Positions 24,468-33,150 are shown, numbered from the stretch's first letter. The stretch is DNA of 64,000 bases from Actinomadura luzonensis (GCF_022664455.2 NZ_JAKRKC020000002.1:3100001-3164000); one strand, 5' to 3'. Notes: generated from the sequence alone by a model not told the origin. Program-made: numbers and translations.

Positions 24468-25088
24468 CAGACGGGCCTCGCGCAGCCGGGCGACGGCCGC
24501 CGGGTCGCCGGTCAGCTCCACCCGGGCGTGCTCCTGCCGGCCGAAGCAGAACAGCAGCAGCTCCGAGGCGGTGCCGGTGACCTCCACCCGGACGCCCTGA
24601 CGCGGGCCGCCGAGCGCCACGCCGCCGCCCAGGCGGTGCAGCACCACGCCGACGGGGGAGCGGCGCAGCATGAGCCGGGCGCCGGAGGCGACCCGCTTCC
24701 ACACGACGCGGTCGAGGTCGGCGGGCAGGTCGCGGGGCTCCCACGACGGCTGGGCGCGGCGCACGTCCTCGTGGTGGACGAAGAACTCCAGCGTGTTGAC
24801 GGCCTCGTCGAGGAACGGGGCCAGGCCGTAGACGCCGCCGGGCCGCCGGACCATGGCCACCAGCTCGGGGAAGGGATGTCTGGCCTTCAGGCCGTCCTGG
24901 ACGGAGGCGGTGTAGCCGGCCAGCGGCTTGAGCGCGATGCCCGGCATGGCGTCCGGCCTGCGCTCGCGCAGCGCCAGGTGGGCGGCCAGGTCGTAGGTGG
25001 TCCAGCCCGTGCACAGGGTCGGCGCGTCGGGGCCGAGCCGGTCCATCAGGTCGCACAGCGCGTTGCGCTCGTCGCGGGCATGCGTCAC
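24459..25088 (-). CDS. TIGR03085-family DinB-fold protein
   Basis: A 209-residue protein of the mycothiol-dependent maleylpyruvate isomerase/DinB-like group, TIGR03085 type. It starts MTHARDERNALCDL, the canonical family beginning, and has the metal-ligand His motifs DLAAHLALRERRPDA and EFFVHHEDVRRAQP. The GTG at 25088 is chosen because it matches the family start and has TAGGGT 7 bases upstream (leaderless). An ATG 18 bases upstream would remove that promoter. The reaction is unknown; a metal-dependent thiol transferase is an inference. It is divergent from the ABC exporter genes. Confidence 0.85.
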   Translation of the reverse strand: MTHARDERNALCDLMDRLGPDAPTLCTGWTTYDLAAHLALRERRPDAMPGIALKPLAGYTASVQDGLKARHPFPELVAMVRRPGGVYGLAPFLDEAVNTLEFFVHHEDVRRAQPSWEPRDLPADLDRVVWKRVASGARLMLRRSPVGVVLHRLGGGVALGGPRQGVRVEVTGTASELLLFCFGRQEHARVELTGDPAAVARLREARLGL

Positions 25089-25180
25089 GTGGACCACCCT
25101 ACCCATGGGAATAACAGCATCATCGGGAGTGATGTAGTGACTTACGTGTACAAGTCGTCGAATTTAGGGGGGCCTACCGA

Positions 25181-27025
25181 GTGGCGAGCAAGGTCACCTC
25201 GGCCGTCATGCGTCAGGGACTCAAGGTCCTTGGGGTGGCCATCCGCACCGAGAAGGCCGTCTTCGCGCTGGCCGTGCTGGCCAGCGCCGTCTACGGAGGC
25301 ATGACCGTCGGCTCCGCCTGGGCGCTCGGGTGGGCCACGGAGCACGTGGTGCTGCCCGCCTTCGCCGAGGGCGGGGTCGCCTCGGGCGCGCTGTGGGCGG
25401 GCGCGGGCCTCATCCTCGGCGCCGCGCTGCTCAAGGCGCTCGGCGTGGCGGGCCGGCGCATCCTGGCCGGCGTCATGCAGTACCGCATGCAGGCCAGGTC
25501 GCGCAGGGACGTCACCAAGCAGTACCTGCGGCTGCCGCTGTCGTGGCACCACCAGCACCCCACCGGGCAGCTCCTGTCGAACGCCAGCGCCGACGCCGAG
25601 GCCGCCTGGGCGCCGCTCGCGCCGCTGCCCATGGCCGTCGGCGTGATCGTCATGCTGGTCACCGCGGCCGTCGCGATGGTGTTCACCGACCTCGTGCTGG
25701 CCCTGGTGGGATTCCTGATCTTCCCGGCCATCGCCGTGCTCAACCTCGTCTACCAGCGCCGGCTCAGCCCCCTAGCCACCCGCGCCCAGCAGCTCCGCGC
25801 CGAGGTCAGCGAGATCGCGCACGAGAGCTTCGACGGCGCCCTCGTCGTCAAGACCCTCGGCAGGGAGGACCTGGAGACCGACCGGTTCCGCCGCCGCGCC
25901 CACGAGCTGCGCGACGCCAACATCGCCGTCGGCCGGGTGCGCGGCCTGTTCGACCCGCTGCTGGAGGCGCTGCCCACGCTGGGCGTGCTCGCGGTGCTGG
26001 CGGTCGGCGCGGCGCGGTTGTCCGGCGGCTCGATCGACTCCGGCGACCTCGTGCAGGTCGCCTACCTGTTCACGCTGCTGGCCTTCCCCATCAGGGCGCT
26101 CGGCTGGGTGCTGGCCGAGCTGCCGCGCAGCGTCGTCGGCTGGCAGCGGGTGCAGGCCGTCCTGGAGGCCACCGGCTCCATGGCCTACGGCGGCGGCGAG
26201 AGCCTGTCCGCCGGTCCCGCCGCCCTGGAGGTCCGCGGCGTCTCCTACGCCTACGGCGAGGCCGAGGTGCTGCACGAGGTCTCCTTCGAGGTGCCGGCCG
26301 GCCGCACCGTCGCCCTGGTCGGCCCCACCGGCTCCGGCAAGTCCACGCTCGTGCAGCTCCTCGCCCGGCTCGTCGACCCGGCCGGCGGCGCGGTCCTGCT
26401 CGACGGCGGCGACCTGCGCGAGCTGGCCTACGGCGAGGTCGCCGCGTCGGTCGCGCTGGTGCCCCAGCAGACGTTCCTGTTCGACGACACCGTGCGCGGC
26501 AACGTCGCGCTCGGCCTGGACGTCCCCGACGAGGACGTGTGGGCCGCGCTCCGGCTGGCCCAGGCCGACGGCTTCGTGGCCCGCCTGCCCGAGGGGCTGG
26601 ACACGCGGGTCGGCGAGCGGGGCGCGTCCCTGTCCGGCGGCCAGCGCCAGCGCGTCGCGCTCGCCCGCGCCGTCGTGCGCCGCCCCCGCCTGCTCGTCCT
26701 CGACGACGCGACCAGCAGCGTCGACCCCCAGGTCGAGGCCAGGATCCTGCACGGGCTCCGGGACGCCGCCGAGGCCAGCACCGTCGTGGTCGTCGCCTAC
26801 CGCATGGCCACGATCGCCCTCGCCGACGAGGTCGTCTACCTCGACCACGGCCGGATCGTGGACCGCGGCACGCACGAGGAGCTCATCGAGCGCTGCGCGG
26901 GCTACCGCAACCTGGTCACCGCCTACGAGCGCGAGGAGGCCGAGCGCGCCGCCATCGACGTGCCCGGGGCCGACGACGAGATCCCCGAGATCCCCGCGGG
27001 AGAGGAAGAAGAGGTCAGCGCATGA
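25181..27025 (+). CDS. ABC exporter subunit with degenerate ATP site
   Basis: A 614-residue ABC half-transporter: six membrane helices (residues about 25-320), then the nucleotide-binding domain. Walker A GPTGSGKST (381-389) and the signature LSGGQ (484-488) are intact. Walker B reads VLDDATS with D509 where the catalytic Glu is expected, and the switch His is Tyr (Y540, VAYRMAT). Its own ATP site is therefore non-hydrolytic, while its signature completes the partner's site. An acidic tail (EIPAGEEEEV) ends the protein. The GTG start is 8 bases after an AGGGGGG stretch. Its stop overlaps the next gene's start (ATGA). The substrate is unknown; mycobacterial Rv1272c/Rv1273c is a comparable pair. 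Confidence 0.92.
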   Translation: MASKVTSAVMRQGLKVLGVAIRTEKAVFALAVLASAVYGGMTVGSAWALGWATEHVVLPAFAEGGVASGALWAGAGLILGAALLKALGVAGRRILAGVMQYRMQARSRRDVTKQYLRLPLSWHHQHPTGQLLSNASADAEAAWAPLAPLPMAVGVIVMLVTAAVAMVFTDLVLALVGFLIFPAIAVLNLVYQRRLSPLATRAQQLRAEVSEIAHESFDGALVVKTLGREDLETDRFRRRAHELRDANIAVGRVRGLFDPLLEALPTLGVLAVLAVGAARLSGGSIDSGDLVQVAYLFTLLAFPIRALGWVLAELPRSVVGWQRVQAVLEATGSMAYGGGESLSAGPAALEVRGVSYAYGEAEVLHEVSFEVPAGRTVALVGPTGSGKSTLVQLLARLVDPAGGAVLLDGGDLRELAYGEVAASVALVPQQTFLFDDTVRGNVALGLDVPDEDVWAALRLAQADGFVARLPEGLDTRVGERGASLSGGQRQRVALARAVVRRPRLLVLDDATSSVDPQVEARILHGLRDAAEASTVVVVAYRMATIALADEVVYLDHGRIVDRGTHEELIERCAGYRNLVTAYEREEAERAAIDVPGADDEIPEIPAGEEEEVSA

Positions 27026-28803
27026 CCGCCCAGAGCATCCACGGCAGCGCCGACCGCTCCGCCCTGGCCACCATCCGGCACGGGCTGTCGCTCACACCCG
27101 AGTTCCGCAAGGGCCTGGGCGTCACCCTCGCCCTGGCGGTCGTCGCCACCGTCGGCAAGATCATCGTGCCGATCGCCGTCCAGCAGACCATCGACCACGG
27201 GCTCAAGGGCGGCACGCCCGACCTGCCGTACATCACCCGGGCCGTCGTGGTGTGCGCCGCCGCGGTGATGCTGACGGCGCTGGCGGCGTACATCATGAAC
27301 GTGCGCCTCTACAAGGCCACCGAGTCCTCGCTCGCCACCCTGCGGGTGCGCGGCTTCCGGCACGTGCACGACCTGTCGGTGCTCACCCAGAACAGCGAGC
27401 GGCGCGGCGCCCTGGTCTCGCGCGTCACCAACGACATCGACCAGATCAGCACGTTCATGCAGTGGGGCGGGCTGATGATCATTGTCTCGCTCGGCCAGCT
27501 CTTCGTCGCCACCGTGCTCATGTTCGTCTACTCCTGGCAGCTCACGCTGCTGGTGTGGGTCTGCTTCATCCCGCTGATGATCGCGCTGCCGCGCTTCCAG
27601 CGGCTGCTGTCGCGGGCGTACACGGTGGTGCGCGAGCGCACCGGCGACATGCTCGCCGCCGTCAGCGAGTCCGTCGTCGGCGCCGCCGTCATCCGCGCCT
27701 ACGCCGCCGAGCACCGCACCGCCGACCGCGTCGACAGGGCCGTCGACGCCAACCGCGCCGCCCAGACCCGGGCGCAGACCATCGTCGGCTTCGTCTTCCC
27801 GCTGACCGAGATCGTGGCCGCGATCGCGATCGCCGGGATCGTGCTGCTCGGCGTCCGCCTCGGCCTGTCGGGCGACATCACGCAGGGCAAGCTCGTCGCC
27901 TTCCTCTTCCTCGTCACCCTCTTCGTCTCGCCGCTGCAGACCGCGACCGAGGTGCTCAACGAGGCGCAGAACGCGGTCGCCGGCTGGCGGCGCATCCTCG
28001 GCGTCCTCGACACCCCGCCGGACGTCGCCGACCCCGGCGCCGGCGGCGTCACGCTGCCCCGCGGCCCCATCTCCGTCGCCTTCGAGGACGTGCACTTCGC
28101 CTACCCCGGCGGGCCGCCCGTGCTGCGCGAGGTCACCGTGGACATCCCGCCCCGCTCGCGGGTCGCGGTCGTGGGGGAGACCGGCTCGGGCAAGACCACG
28201 TTCGCCAAGCTCCTGACCCGGCTGATGGACCCGGTCGGCGGCCGCGTCACCGTCGACGGCCACGACCTGCGCCGCGTGCGCTTCTCCTCGCTGCGCGAGC
28301 GCATCGTCATGGTGCCGCAGGACGGCTTCCTGTTCGACGGCACGCTGGAGGAGAACATCCGCTACGGCAAGCCGGAGGCCACCCGCGAGGAGATCGGGCT
28401 GGCGCTGACCGAGCTGGGCCTGGCCGACTGGCTGGAGGGCCTGCCCGCCGGCCTCGACACGCCCGTCGGCCAGCGCGGCGAGTCGTTGTCGGCGGGCGAG
28501 CGCCAGCTCGTCGCCCTGGCCCGCGCCTACCTCGCCGACCCCGACCTGCTCCTGCTGGACGAGGCCACCTCCGCCGTGGACCCGGCCACCGAGGTGCGCC
28601 TGGCCCGCGCCCTGGAGGGCGTCACCCGGGGCCGCACCGCCGTGTCGATCGCGCACCGGCTGTCCACCGCCGAGAACGCCGACGAGGTGCTGGTCTTCGA
28701 CGCCGGCCGGCTGGTGCAGCGCGGCCCGCACGCCGAGCTGGTGCGCGAGCCCGGCGTGTACGCCGACCTGCACGCCTCCTGGGTGTCGGCCGCCCGCTCC
28801 TGA
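27022..28803 (+). CDS. ABC exporter subunit with catalytic ATP site
   Basis: A 593-residue ABC half-transporter, the partner of the preceding gene. Six membrane helices are followed by a nucleotide-binding domain with Walker A GETGSGKTT (385-393), intact Walker B LLDEATS with E514, and switch H545 (IAHRLST). Its signature is degenerate, LSAGE (489-493). Combined with the partner's changes this gives one consensus and one degenerate ATP site, the pattern of heterodimeric exporters such as TM287/288. The start overlaps the previous stop. A strong bidirectional hairpin follows its stop. Confidence 0.93.
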   Translation: MTAQSIHGSADRSALATIRHGLSLTPEFRKGLGVTLALAVVATVGKIIVPIAVQQTIDHGLKGGTPDLPYITRAVVVCAAAVMLTALAAYIMNVRLYKATESSLATLRVRGFRHVHDLSVLTQNSERRGALVSRVTNDIDQISTFMQWGGLMIIVSLGQLFVATVLMFVYSWQLTLLVWVCFIPLMIALPRFQRLLSRAYTVVRERTGDMLAAVSESVVGAAVIRAYAAEHRTADRVDRAVDANRAAQTRAQTIVGFVFPLTEIVAAIAIAGIVLLGVRLGLSGDITQGKLVAFLFLVTLFVSPLQTATEVLNEAQNAVAGWRRILGVLDTPPDVADPGAGGVTLPRGPISVAFEDVHFAYPGGPPVLREVTVDIPPRSRVAVVGETGSGKTTFAKLLTRLMDPVGGRVTVDGHDLRRVRFSSLRERIVMVPQDGFLFDGTLEENIRYGKPEATREEIGLALTELGLADWLEGLPAGLDTPVGQRGESLSAGERQLVALARAYLADPDLLLLDEATSAVDPATEVRLARALEGVTRGRTAVSIAHRLSTAENADEVLVFDAGRLVQRGPHAELVREPGVYADLHASWVSAARS

Positions 28804-28805
28804 CC

Positions 28806-28832
28806 GGCGCCCCCCGCTCCGGAGGGGGCGCC
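28806..28832. terminator. Bidirectional hairpin after the ABC operon
   Basis: GGCGCCCCC (28806-28814), 9-base loop, GGGGGCGCC (28824-28832), a perfect 9-bp stem lying between convergent genes. Confidence 0.7.
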
Positions 28833-28840
28833 GCCCCCGC

Positions 28841-29230
28841 TCAGCCGCGGGTCGCCGCGAACGTCACGACCGTGCCGCCCGGCCCGGACACGATCGTGAT
28901 GTGGTCGCACAACATCCGCGTCAGCCACAGCCCCCGCCCGCCGCCCGACAGGCCGGCCGGCGGGGGCCGGTCGCCGATCCAGCCCGGCGGCAGCCCGGGC
29001 CCCTCGTCGGCCACCTCGCACCACAGCAGTCCGGCGTGCGACCACAGCCGCAGCCGGCCGTGCCCGCCGCCGTGCACCACCGCGTTCGTGGTGATCTCGT
29101 TGACGGCCAGCACGAAGTCCTCCAGCCGCCGGCCCGACAGCCCCTCGTAGGCGGCGTGCTCGGCGACCGTCCTGCGCAGGAACGTGATGCGCCCGCGCGC
29201 GAAGGAGACGCGAAGCACCTGCCTACACAT
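28841..29230 (-). CDS. Anti-sigma-factor-type histidine-kinase-like ATPase
   Basis: A 129-residue single-domain GHKL ATPase of the RsbW/SpoIIAB type. The N box EITTNAVVHGG, G1 box DEGPG and G2 box GGRGLWL are all visible. Family members bind and inhibit a sigma factor or phosphorylate a STAS-domain antagonist. Its ATG overlaps the end of the MEDS-STAS gene by 8 bases, so the two are co-translated and probably interact. No sigma factor gene is next to it. Confidence 0.88.
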   Translation of the reverse strand: MCRQVLRVSFARGRITFLRRTVAEHAAYEGLSGRRLEDFVLAVNEITTNAVVHGGGHGRLRLWSHAGLLWCEVADEGPGLPPGWIGDRPPPAGLSGGGRGLWLTRMLCDHITIVSGPGGTVVTFAATRG

Positions 29231-30059
29231 CGCCCACCCGGCGGACGGTCAGGAACTCCTCCGCCCTGATGAGCCGGAGCACCCGCGCCGTCGCCTCCCC
29301 GCACACCACCACCGTGGAGCCGGGCCGCCTGGCCACGGCCGTGCGGGTCAGCAGGTGCGCGGAGCCGGCGTCGATGAAGGCGAGGTGGGAGGCGTCCACG
29401 ACGACCTCGCCCGGCTCCTTCTCCAGCCGGGCCAGCACCGACGCGAACGCCCGCCGGTTGGTCAGGTCGATGTCGCCCCACACCCGCAGCCCCGGCGGGT
29501 CGGCCGTGTTGGCGAAGCGCAGCAGCGCCTGCTCGGGCGCGATCGGGTGCACCGAGGCCGCCCGGTCGATCGCCTCACGCGGGAACAGGCCCCGGTCGTA
29601 CTGGCACACCGCCGCCAGCCAGCGCTCGCCGAACACCTCGTTGGTGGCCGCCTCCAGGGCCGCCTGGCCGGGGGCGTCGCGCACGCCGTAGGAGGCGTCG
29701 ATCAGCGCGTACACGCCGTGCTGGCCGTGCCTGCGGGCGCGGTCATGGGCGTCGAGCAGCCCTGAGTGGACCCGCGCGGGGTCCAGGCTGCCGCCGGTGA
29801 AGTGGGTGTCGGCGCAGGCCAGGATCTCCACCTGGCCGGCCGACTCGGCGTCGGCGAACCCCGGCACGAGCGGCGCCAGCCAGGCGCGAGTCCGCTCGGG
29901 GCTGTCGGCATGCGTGATGATCACGACCTTCAGCCGGCGGCGCAGGCCGTTGACGGTGAACACCACCGTCGCCCGCATCCGCTCGCGCTCGCCGTCGAAC
30001 GGCAGGCATACGTGATCCCCCAGATCCGGGTCGAGAACGGAACCCGCGACGTGCACCAC
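29223..30059 (-). CDS. MEDS sensor domain fused to a STAS domain
   Basis: A 278-residue protein. Residues 10-175 form a MEDS domain (DHVCLPFDGERE; CQYDRGLFPREAID), a sensory module first seen in DcmR-type regulators. Residues 185-275 form a STAS domain (GDIDLTNRRAF; VVVDASHLAFIDAGSAHLL), in which the usual phosphorylatable Ser/Thr region reads DAGS. The fusion suggests a ligand-responsive anti-sigma antagonist controlling the downstream kinase-like ATPase. AGGGAGGG lies about 14 bases before the GTG; a second GTG follows at once. It is divergent from a free STAS protein. Confidence 0.86.
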   Translation of the reverse strand: MVHVAGSVLDPDLGDHVCLPFDGERERMRATVVFTVNGLRRRLKVVIITHADSPERTRAWLAPLVPGFADAESAGQVEILACADTHFTGGSLDPARVHSGLLDAHDRARRHGQHGVYALIDASYGVRDAPGQAALEAATNEVFGERWLAAVCQYDRGLFPREAIDRAASVHPIAPEQALLRFANTADPPGLRVWGDIDLTNRRAFASVLARLEKEPGEVVVDASHLAFIDAGSAHLLTRTAVARRPGSTVVVCGEATARVLRLIRAEEFLTVRRVGDV

Positions 30060-30201
30060 GATGGACGTCCCTCCCTAGCACGCGTCGGGCAAGAAAATAC
30101 CCGGCGGCACTCCATCACGTAGCGCGTTCTCGGCAAAACACACCGTGACGCCGGTCCGGCAGGTGTACCTTTCCGGCGGGGAGCGCCCCAGGGGAGGGGA
30201 C

Positions 30202-30612
30202 ATGAACGAGCTCAGCGCCGAGGTGCTGGAGATGACCCGGCAGCGGCACGGCGAGCACGTCGTCGTGAGCCTGGCCGGCGAGGTGGACGTCGACAACGCC
30301 TCACGGGTGCGGCGATGCCTCGACGAGGCCGTGGACGGCACGACGCACGACACGACGCACGACACGACGCACGCCACGAGCGCGGCGGCGGCCGGGCGGC
30401 GCGGGCCGCGCCTGGTGGTCGACCTGAGCGCGCTGACCTTCATCGACACCACGGGCCTCGGGGTGCTCGTGCGCCAGCTCGCCGCCCTGCGCGAGCGCGA
30501 CGGCTCGATGGCGCTGGTCGCGCCGGACGGCCAGGTGCTGCGGCGGCTGCGCAGGACCAACCTGGCGCCGCTGTTCCCGATCTACGACACGCTGTCCCAG
30601 GCCCTCGCCTGA
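30202..30612 (+). CDS. STAS-domain anti-sigma factor antagonist
   Basis: A 136-residue SpoIIAA-like antagonist. The core reads VVVSLAGEVDVDNASRV, LVVDLSALTFIDTTGLGVLVRQL, with Thr at the phosphorylation position (DTTG instead of DSSG). A 20-residue insert between strand and helix, made of THDT repeats followed by Ala, is unusual. The start ATG at 30202 has GGGGAGGGG 4 bases upstream; an earlier in-frame ATG at 30145 lacks a site. It is divergent from the MEDS-STAS gene and its kinase, with which it likely forms a partner-switching system. Confidence 0.9.
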   Translation: MNELSAEVLEMTRQRHGEHVVVSLAGEVDVDNASRVRRCLDEAVDGTTHDTTHDTTHATSAAAAGRRGPRLVVDLSALTFIDTTGLGVLVRQLAALRERDGSMALVAPDGQVLRRLRRTNLAPLFPIYDTLSQALA

Positions 30613-30654
30613 GCGCGGCCGGTGATGGCGGGGGCGAGCCAAGGGGCTGGTTGA

Positions 30655-30999
30655 ATGGGGTACATGTCCCTGGACCCCGAGATCGCCGCCCGGCTGAAGC
30701 GCAACCCCGACGGCCTCGTCGCCGCCATCGCCCAGCAGTACGACACCGGCGAGGTGCTCATGCTGGCCTGGATGAACGACGAGGCGCTGCACCGGACGCT
30801 CACCACCGGCCGGGCCACCTACTGGTCGCGCAGCCGTCAGGAGCTCTGGGTCAAGGGCGACACCTCCGGCCACGTCCAGCACGTCAAGTCGGTGGCGCTC
30901 GACTGCGACGGCGACACCCTGCTGATCCGGGTCGACCAGGTCGGCGCGGCCTGCCACACCGGCGAGCGCACCTGTTTCGACGCCGACGTGCTCGCCTAG
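30655..30999 (+). CDS. hisI: Phosphoribosyl-AMP cyclohydrolase
   Basis: A 114-residue enzyme that opens the adenine ring of PR-AMP, the third step of histidine synthesis. WSRSRQELWVKGDTSGH, the metal-binding ALDCDGDTLL and CHTGERTCF are intact. There is no fused HisE domain; hisE must lie elsewhere. Two ATG codons (30655, 30664) are possible, and the second gives the common family start MSLDPEIAARL. It sits with the trp genes, 8 kb from the main his operon. Confidence 0.96.
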   Translation: MGYMSLDPEIAARLKRNPDGLVAAIAQQYDTGEVLMLAWMNDEALHRTLTTGRATYWSRSRQELWVKGDTSGHVQHVKSVALDCDGDTLLIRVDQVGAACHTGERTCFDADVLA

Positions 31000-31008
31000 G
31001 CCGCGCCG

Positions 31009-31671
31009 ATGCAGACCCCCGACCCCGGCCCCGCCCCTGGCCCCGCCTCCGACCCCGCCCCTGGGCCCACCTCCGTCCCCGCCCCTGGGCCCGCTTCCGG
31101 GCCCGCCCCCAGGCGTGCCGCGGGCGCCCGCAGGGAGCTGGCCGGCTGGCTGGCGCTCACCGTCGCCGGCTGCCTGCTGGTGCTGCTGGCGGCCGGCCGC
31201 GCGTGGGTGAGCGTCGCCGAGGCCGGGGCCGAGGCGCCCACCGGGGGTGACCTGAGCCCGGTGCTGACGCCGGTCGCGCTGGCCGGGCTGGCCGGCGTGG
31301 TGGCCGTGCTGGCCACCAAGGGCGCCGGCCGCCGCGTCGTGGGCGCGCTGCTGGCCCTGTGCGGGCTCGGCGCGGGCGTCGCCACCTGGACGGCGCTCGA
31401 CGGTTCGGGCGTCACCGACTGGCTGGCCGCGCACAACACGTTGCGCGGCGCGACCGGCCTGAGCTGGCACTTCGTCGCGCTGTGGCCCGCCGTGTCAGGG
31501 GCGGGGGCGCTGCTGCTGGCCGCCGGGGGAGCGCTGGCGATCGCGCGCGGCGGCAGGTGGGCCGGCATGTCGGCCCGCTACGAGCGGCGCGGCCCGGCCC
31601 CCGCCGCCGAGGGCGACAAGGCGCTGTGGGACGCCCTCGACCGGGGCGACGACCCCACCGACCCCCGATGA
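31009..31671 (+). CDS. Trp biosynthesis-associated membrane protein (TIGR02234)
   Basis: A 220-residue protein found next to trp genes across actinobacteria. Residues 1-38 are a Pro-rich PAPGP/PASGP repeat. Four membrane helices follow (about 44-66, 86-104, 112-130, 158-180), with GLSWHFVALWP before the last one. The C-terminus ALWDALDRGDDPT is the family hallmark. Its role is unknown. It starts 9 bases after hisI. In related genomes trpE usually lies between these two genes, but it is absent here. Confidence 0.9.
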   Translation: MQTPDPGPAPGPASDPAPGPTSVPAPGPASGPAPRRAAGARRELAGWLALTVAGCLLVLLAAGRAWVSVAEAGAEAPTGGDLSPVLTPVALAGLAGVVAVLATKGAGRRVVGALLALCGLGAGVATWTALDGSGVTDWLAAHNTLRGATGLSWHFVALWPAVSGAGALLLAAGGALAIARGGRWAGMSARYERRGPAPAAEGDKALWDALDRGDDPTDPR

Positions 31672-31767
31672 CGAAATCAGCACTGTTCTGAACCTCTGTC
31701 GGCTTGGCCGCCGTTTCCTCAATAAGCTGCCGGAGGCAACCCGCCAAGGACACTAGGAGCCAGGGGA

Positions 31768-32445
31768 ATGAGCTACGGGGATCAGAGCGGCGGCTACGGG
31801 TCGCAGCCGCCGGGCGGAGGGTACGGGCAGCAGCCACCGAGTCACGGCCAGCAGCCCGGCTACGGTCAGCCTGGCTACGGCCAGCCCGGTTACGGCGAGC
31901 AGCCGCCCAGCGGCGGCGGCAACGGGGGTTATGGCGGCTACGGCGGCTACGGGCAGCCGCAGAGCGGCGCGCAGGGCTACGGCGGTCAGGGCTATGGCGG
32001 CCAGGGGTATGGCGGTCAGGGGGACGGGGGTCAGGGGTACGGGGGTCAGGGGTACGGCGCGCAGGGCGGTTACAGCCAGGCCGGCGCCTCCCAGGAGCAC
32101 TACGCCTACGGCCAGGTCCCCCCGAGCGGCGCCTACGGCTACAACCCCTACGCCGCGCCCCCGCCTCCGCGCCCCACGAACGGCATGGCGGTCGCCTCGC
32201 TCGTCCTCGGCATCGTCGGCATGATCAGCTGCGGCCTGACCAGCATCGTCGGCGTGATCCTCGGCCACATCGCGCTCAACCGGATCAAGCGTTCCGGCGA
32301 GGAGGGCCAGGGCCTCGCCGTGGGCGGCCTGGTGACGTCCTACATCATGGTGGTCGTCAACGTGCTGCTGCTGATCTGGTTCGGCGGCATGATCCTTTCC
32401 TTCATCGGGCTGGCCGGCGCAGCGTCCAGTTCGTACGACTACTAG
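31768..32445 (+). CDS. DUF4190 membrane protein with Gly/Tyr/Gln-rich repeat domain
   Basis: A 225-residue protein. Residues 1-130 are GYGQQPP/QGYGG repeats with a prion-like composition. Two membrane helices (about 140-162 and 186-212) surround ILGHIALNRIKRSGEEGQGLAVGGLV, the DUF4190 signature. The repeat half is probably cytoplasmic. AGGAG lies 13 bases and AGGGGA 1 base before the ATG. It is followed by a second protein with a similar repeat domain but a different membrane domain. The function is unknown. Confidence 0.85.
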   Translation: MSYGDQSGGYGSQPPGGGYGQQPPSHGQQPGYGQPGYGQPGYGEQPPSGGGNGGYGGYGGYGQPQSGAQGYGGQGYGGQGYGGQGDGGQGYGGQGYGAQGGYSQAGASQEHYAYGQVPPSGAYGYNPYAAPPPPRPTNGMAVASLVLGIVGMISCGLTSIVGVILGHIALNRIKRSGEEGQGLAVGGLVTSYIMVVVNVLLLIWFGGMILSFIGLAGAASSSYDY

Positions 32446-32568
32446 CCCCACAGTGACCTCGCGCTTGCGGTCCGATTACGGTTTGTCCGCAAAGTGGGCG
32501 TTAGTCCACGTAGGGCATGCTTTCTCGCTAGGCTGCCGCGCACTCGCACGACTTGAGGAGTCAGATCG

Positions 32569-33150
32569 ATGACGTACGGAAACCAGGGCGACGGCGGCTA
32601 CGGCTCGCAGCCGCCCGGCGGCGGCTACGGGCAGCAGCCCCCGAGCGGCGGCGGTTACGGCCAGCAGCCGCCCAGCGGCGGCGGTTACGGGCAGCAGCCC
32701 CCGAGCGGCGGTGGCTACGGCCAGCAGCCGCCCAGCGGTGGCGGCTACGGCGGCGGCTACGGCGAGCAGCCGCCGAGCGGCGGCGGTTACGGCGGCTACG
32801 GCCAGCAGCCCCCGAGCGGCGGCGGCTACGGCGGCGGCGGTTACGGCCAGCAGCCCCCCGGCGGCGGGTACGGCGGCCAGCAGCCCCCGGACAACCACCT
32901 GGTGCCGGCCATCCTGACCACCCTGTTCTGCTGCCTGCCCTTCGGCATCGTCTCCATCGTGAAGTCGTCGCAGGTCAACCAGAAGTGGCAGATCGGCGAC
33001 TACCAGGGCGCGGCGCAGGCCAGCGAGGAGGCCAAGACCTGGTGGAAGCGCTCACTCATCTTCGGCGGCATCGCCTGGGCGCTCATCATCATCTTCTACA
33101 TCGTGGTGTTCGTGGTGGCCGCGGCGAACATGCCGTCCACGTCGTACTGA
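32569..33150 (+). CDS. CD225/dispanin-family membrane protein with GYGQQPPSGG repeats
   Basis: A 193-residue protein. Residues 1-105 consist of about ten near-identical GYGQQPPSGG units. The membrane part matches the CD225/dispanin family: PAILTTLFCCLPFGIVSIVKSSQVNQKW, then a loop (GDYQGAAQASEEAKTWWK) and a second helix (IAWALIIIFYIVVFVVAA). In eukaryotes this family alters membrane fusion; bacterial roles are unknown. GAGGAG sits 10 bases upstream of the ATG. The repeat DNA of the two neighbours is similar enough to suggest a shared origin or exchange. Confidence 0.87.
   Translation: MTYGNQGDGGYGSQPPGGGYGQQPPSGGGYGQQPPSGGGYGQQPPSGGGYGQQPPSGGGYGGGYGEQPPSGGGYGGYGQQPPSGGGYGGGGYGQQPPGGGYGGQQPPDNHLVPAILTTLFCCLPFGIVSIVKSSQVNQKWQIGDYQGAAQASEEAKTWWKRSLIFGGIAWALIIIFYIVVFVVAAANMPSTSY
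32590..32890. repeat. 30-bp tandem repeat encoding GYGQQPPSGG
   Basis: About ten units of a 30-bp repeat (core GGTTACGGGCAGCAGCCCCC) in frame within the CD225-family gene, with some shortened units near the end. Confidence 0.85.

Noticed and set aside
25138..25155. GACTT-N8-AAGTC inverted repeat upstream of the ABC operon
   Set aside because: Arms are only 5 bp and no promoter boxes are placed clearly relative to it.
25330..27021. In-frame extension upstream of the second ABC subunit
   Set aside because: It is a shifted shadow of the first subunit. ATG 27022 overlaps the previous stop and gives a normal half-transporter.
32590..32890. Direct repeats resembling a CRISPR or satellite
   Set aside because: They are in-frame tandem peptide repeats of the CD225-family protein without unique spacers.
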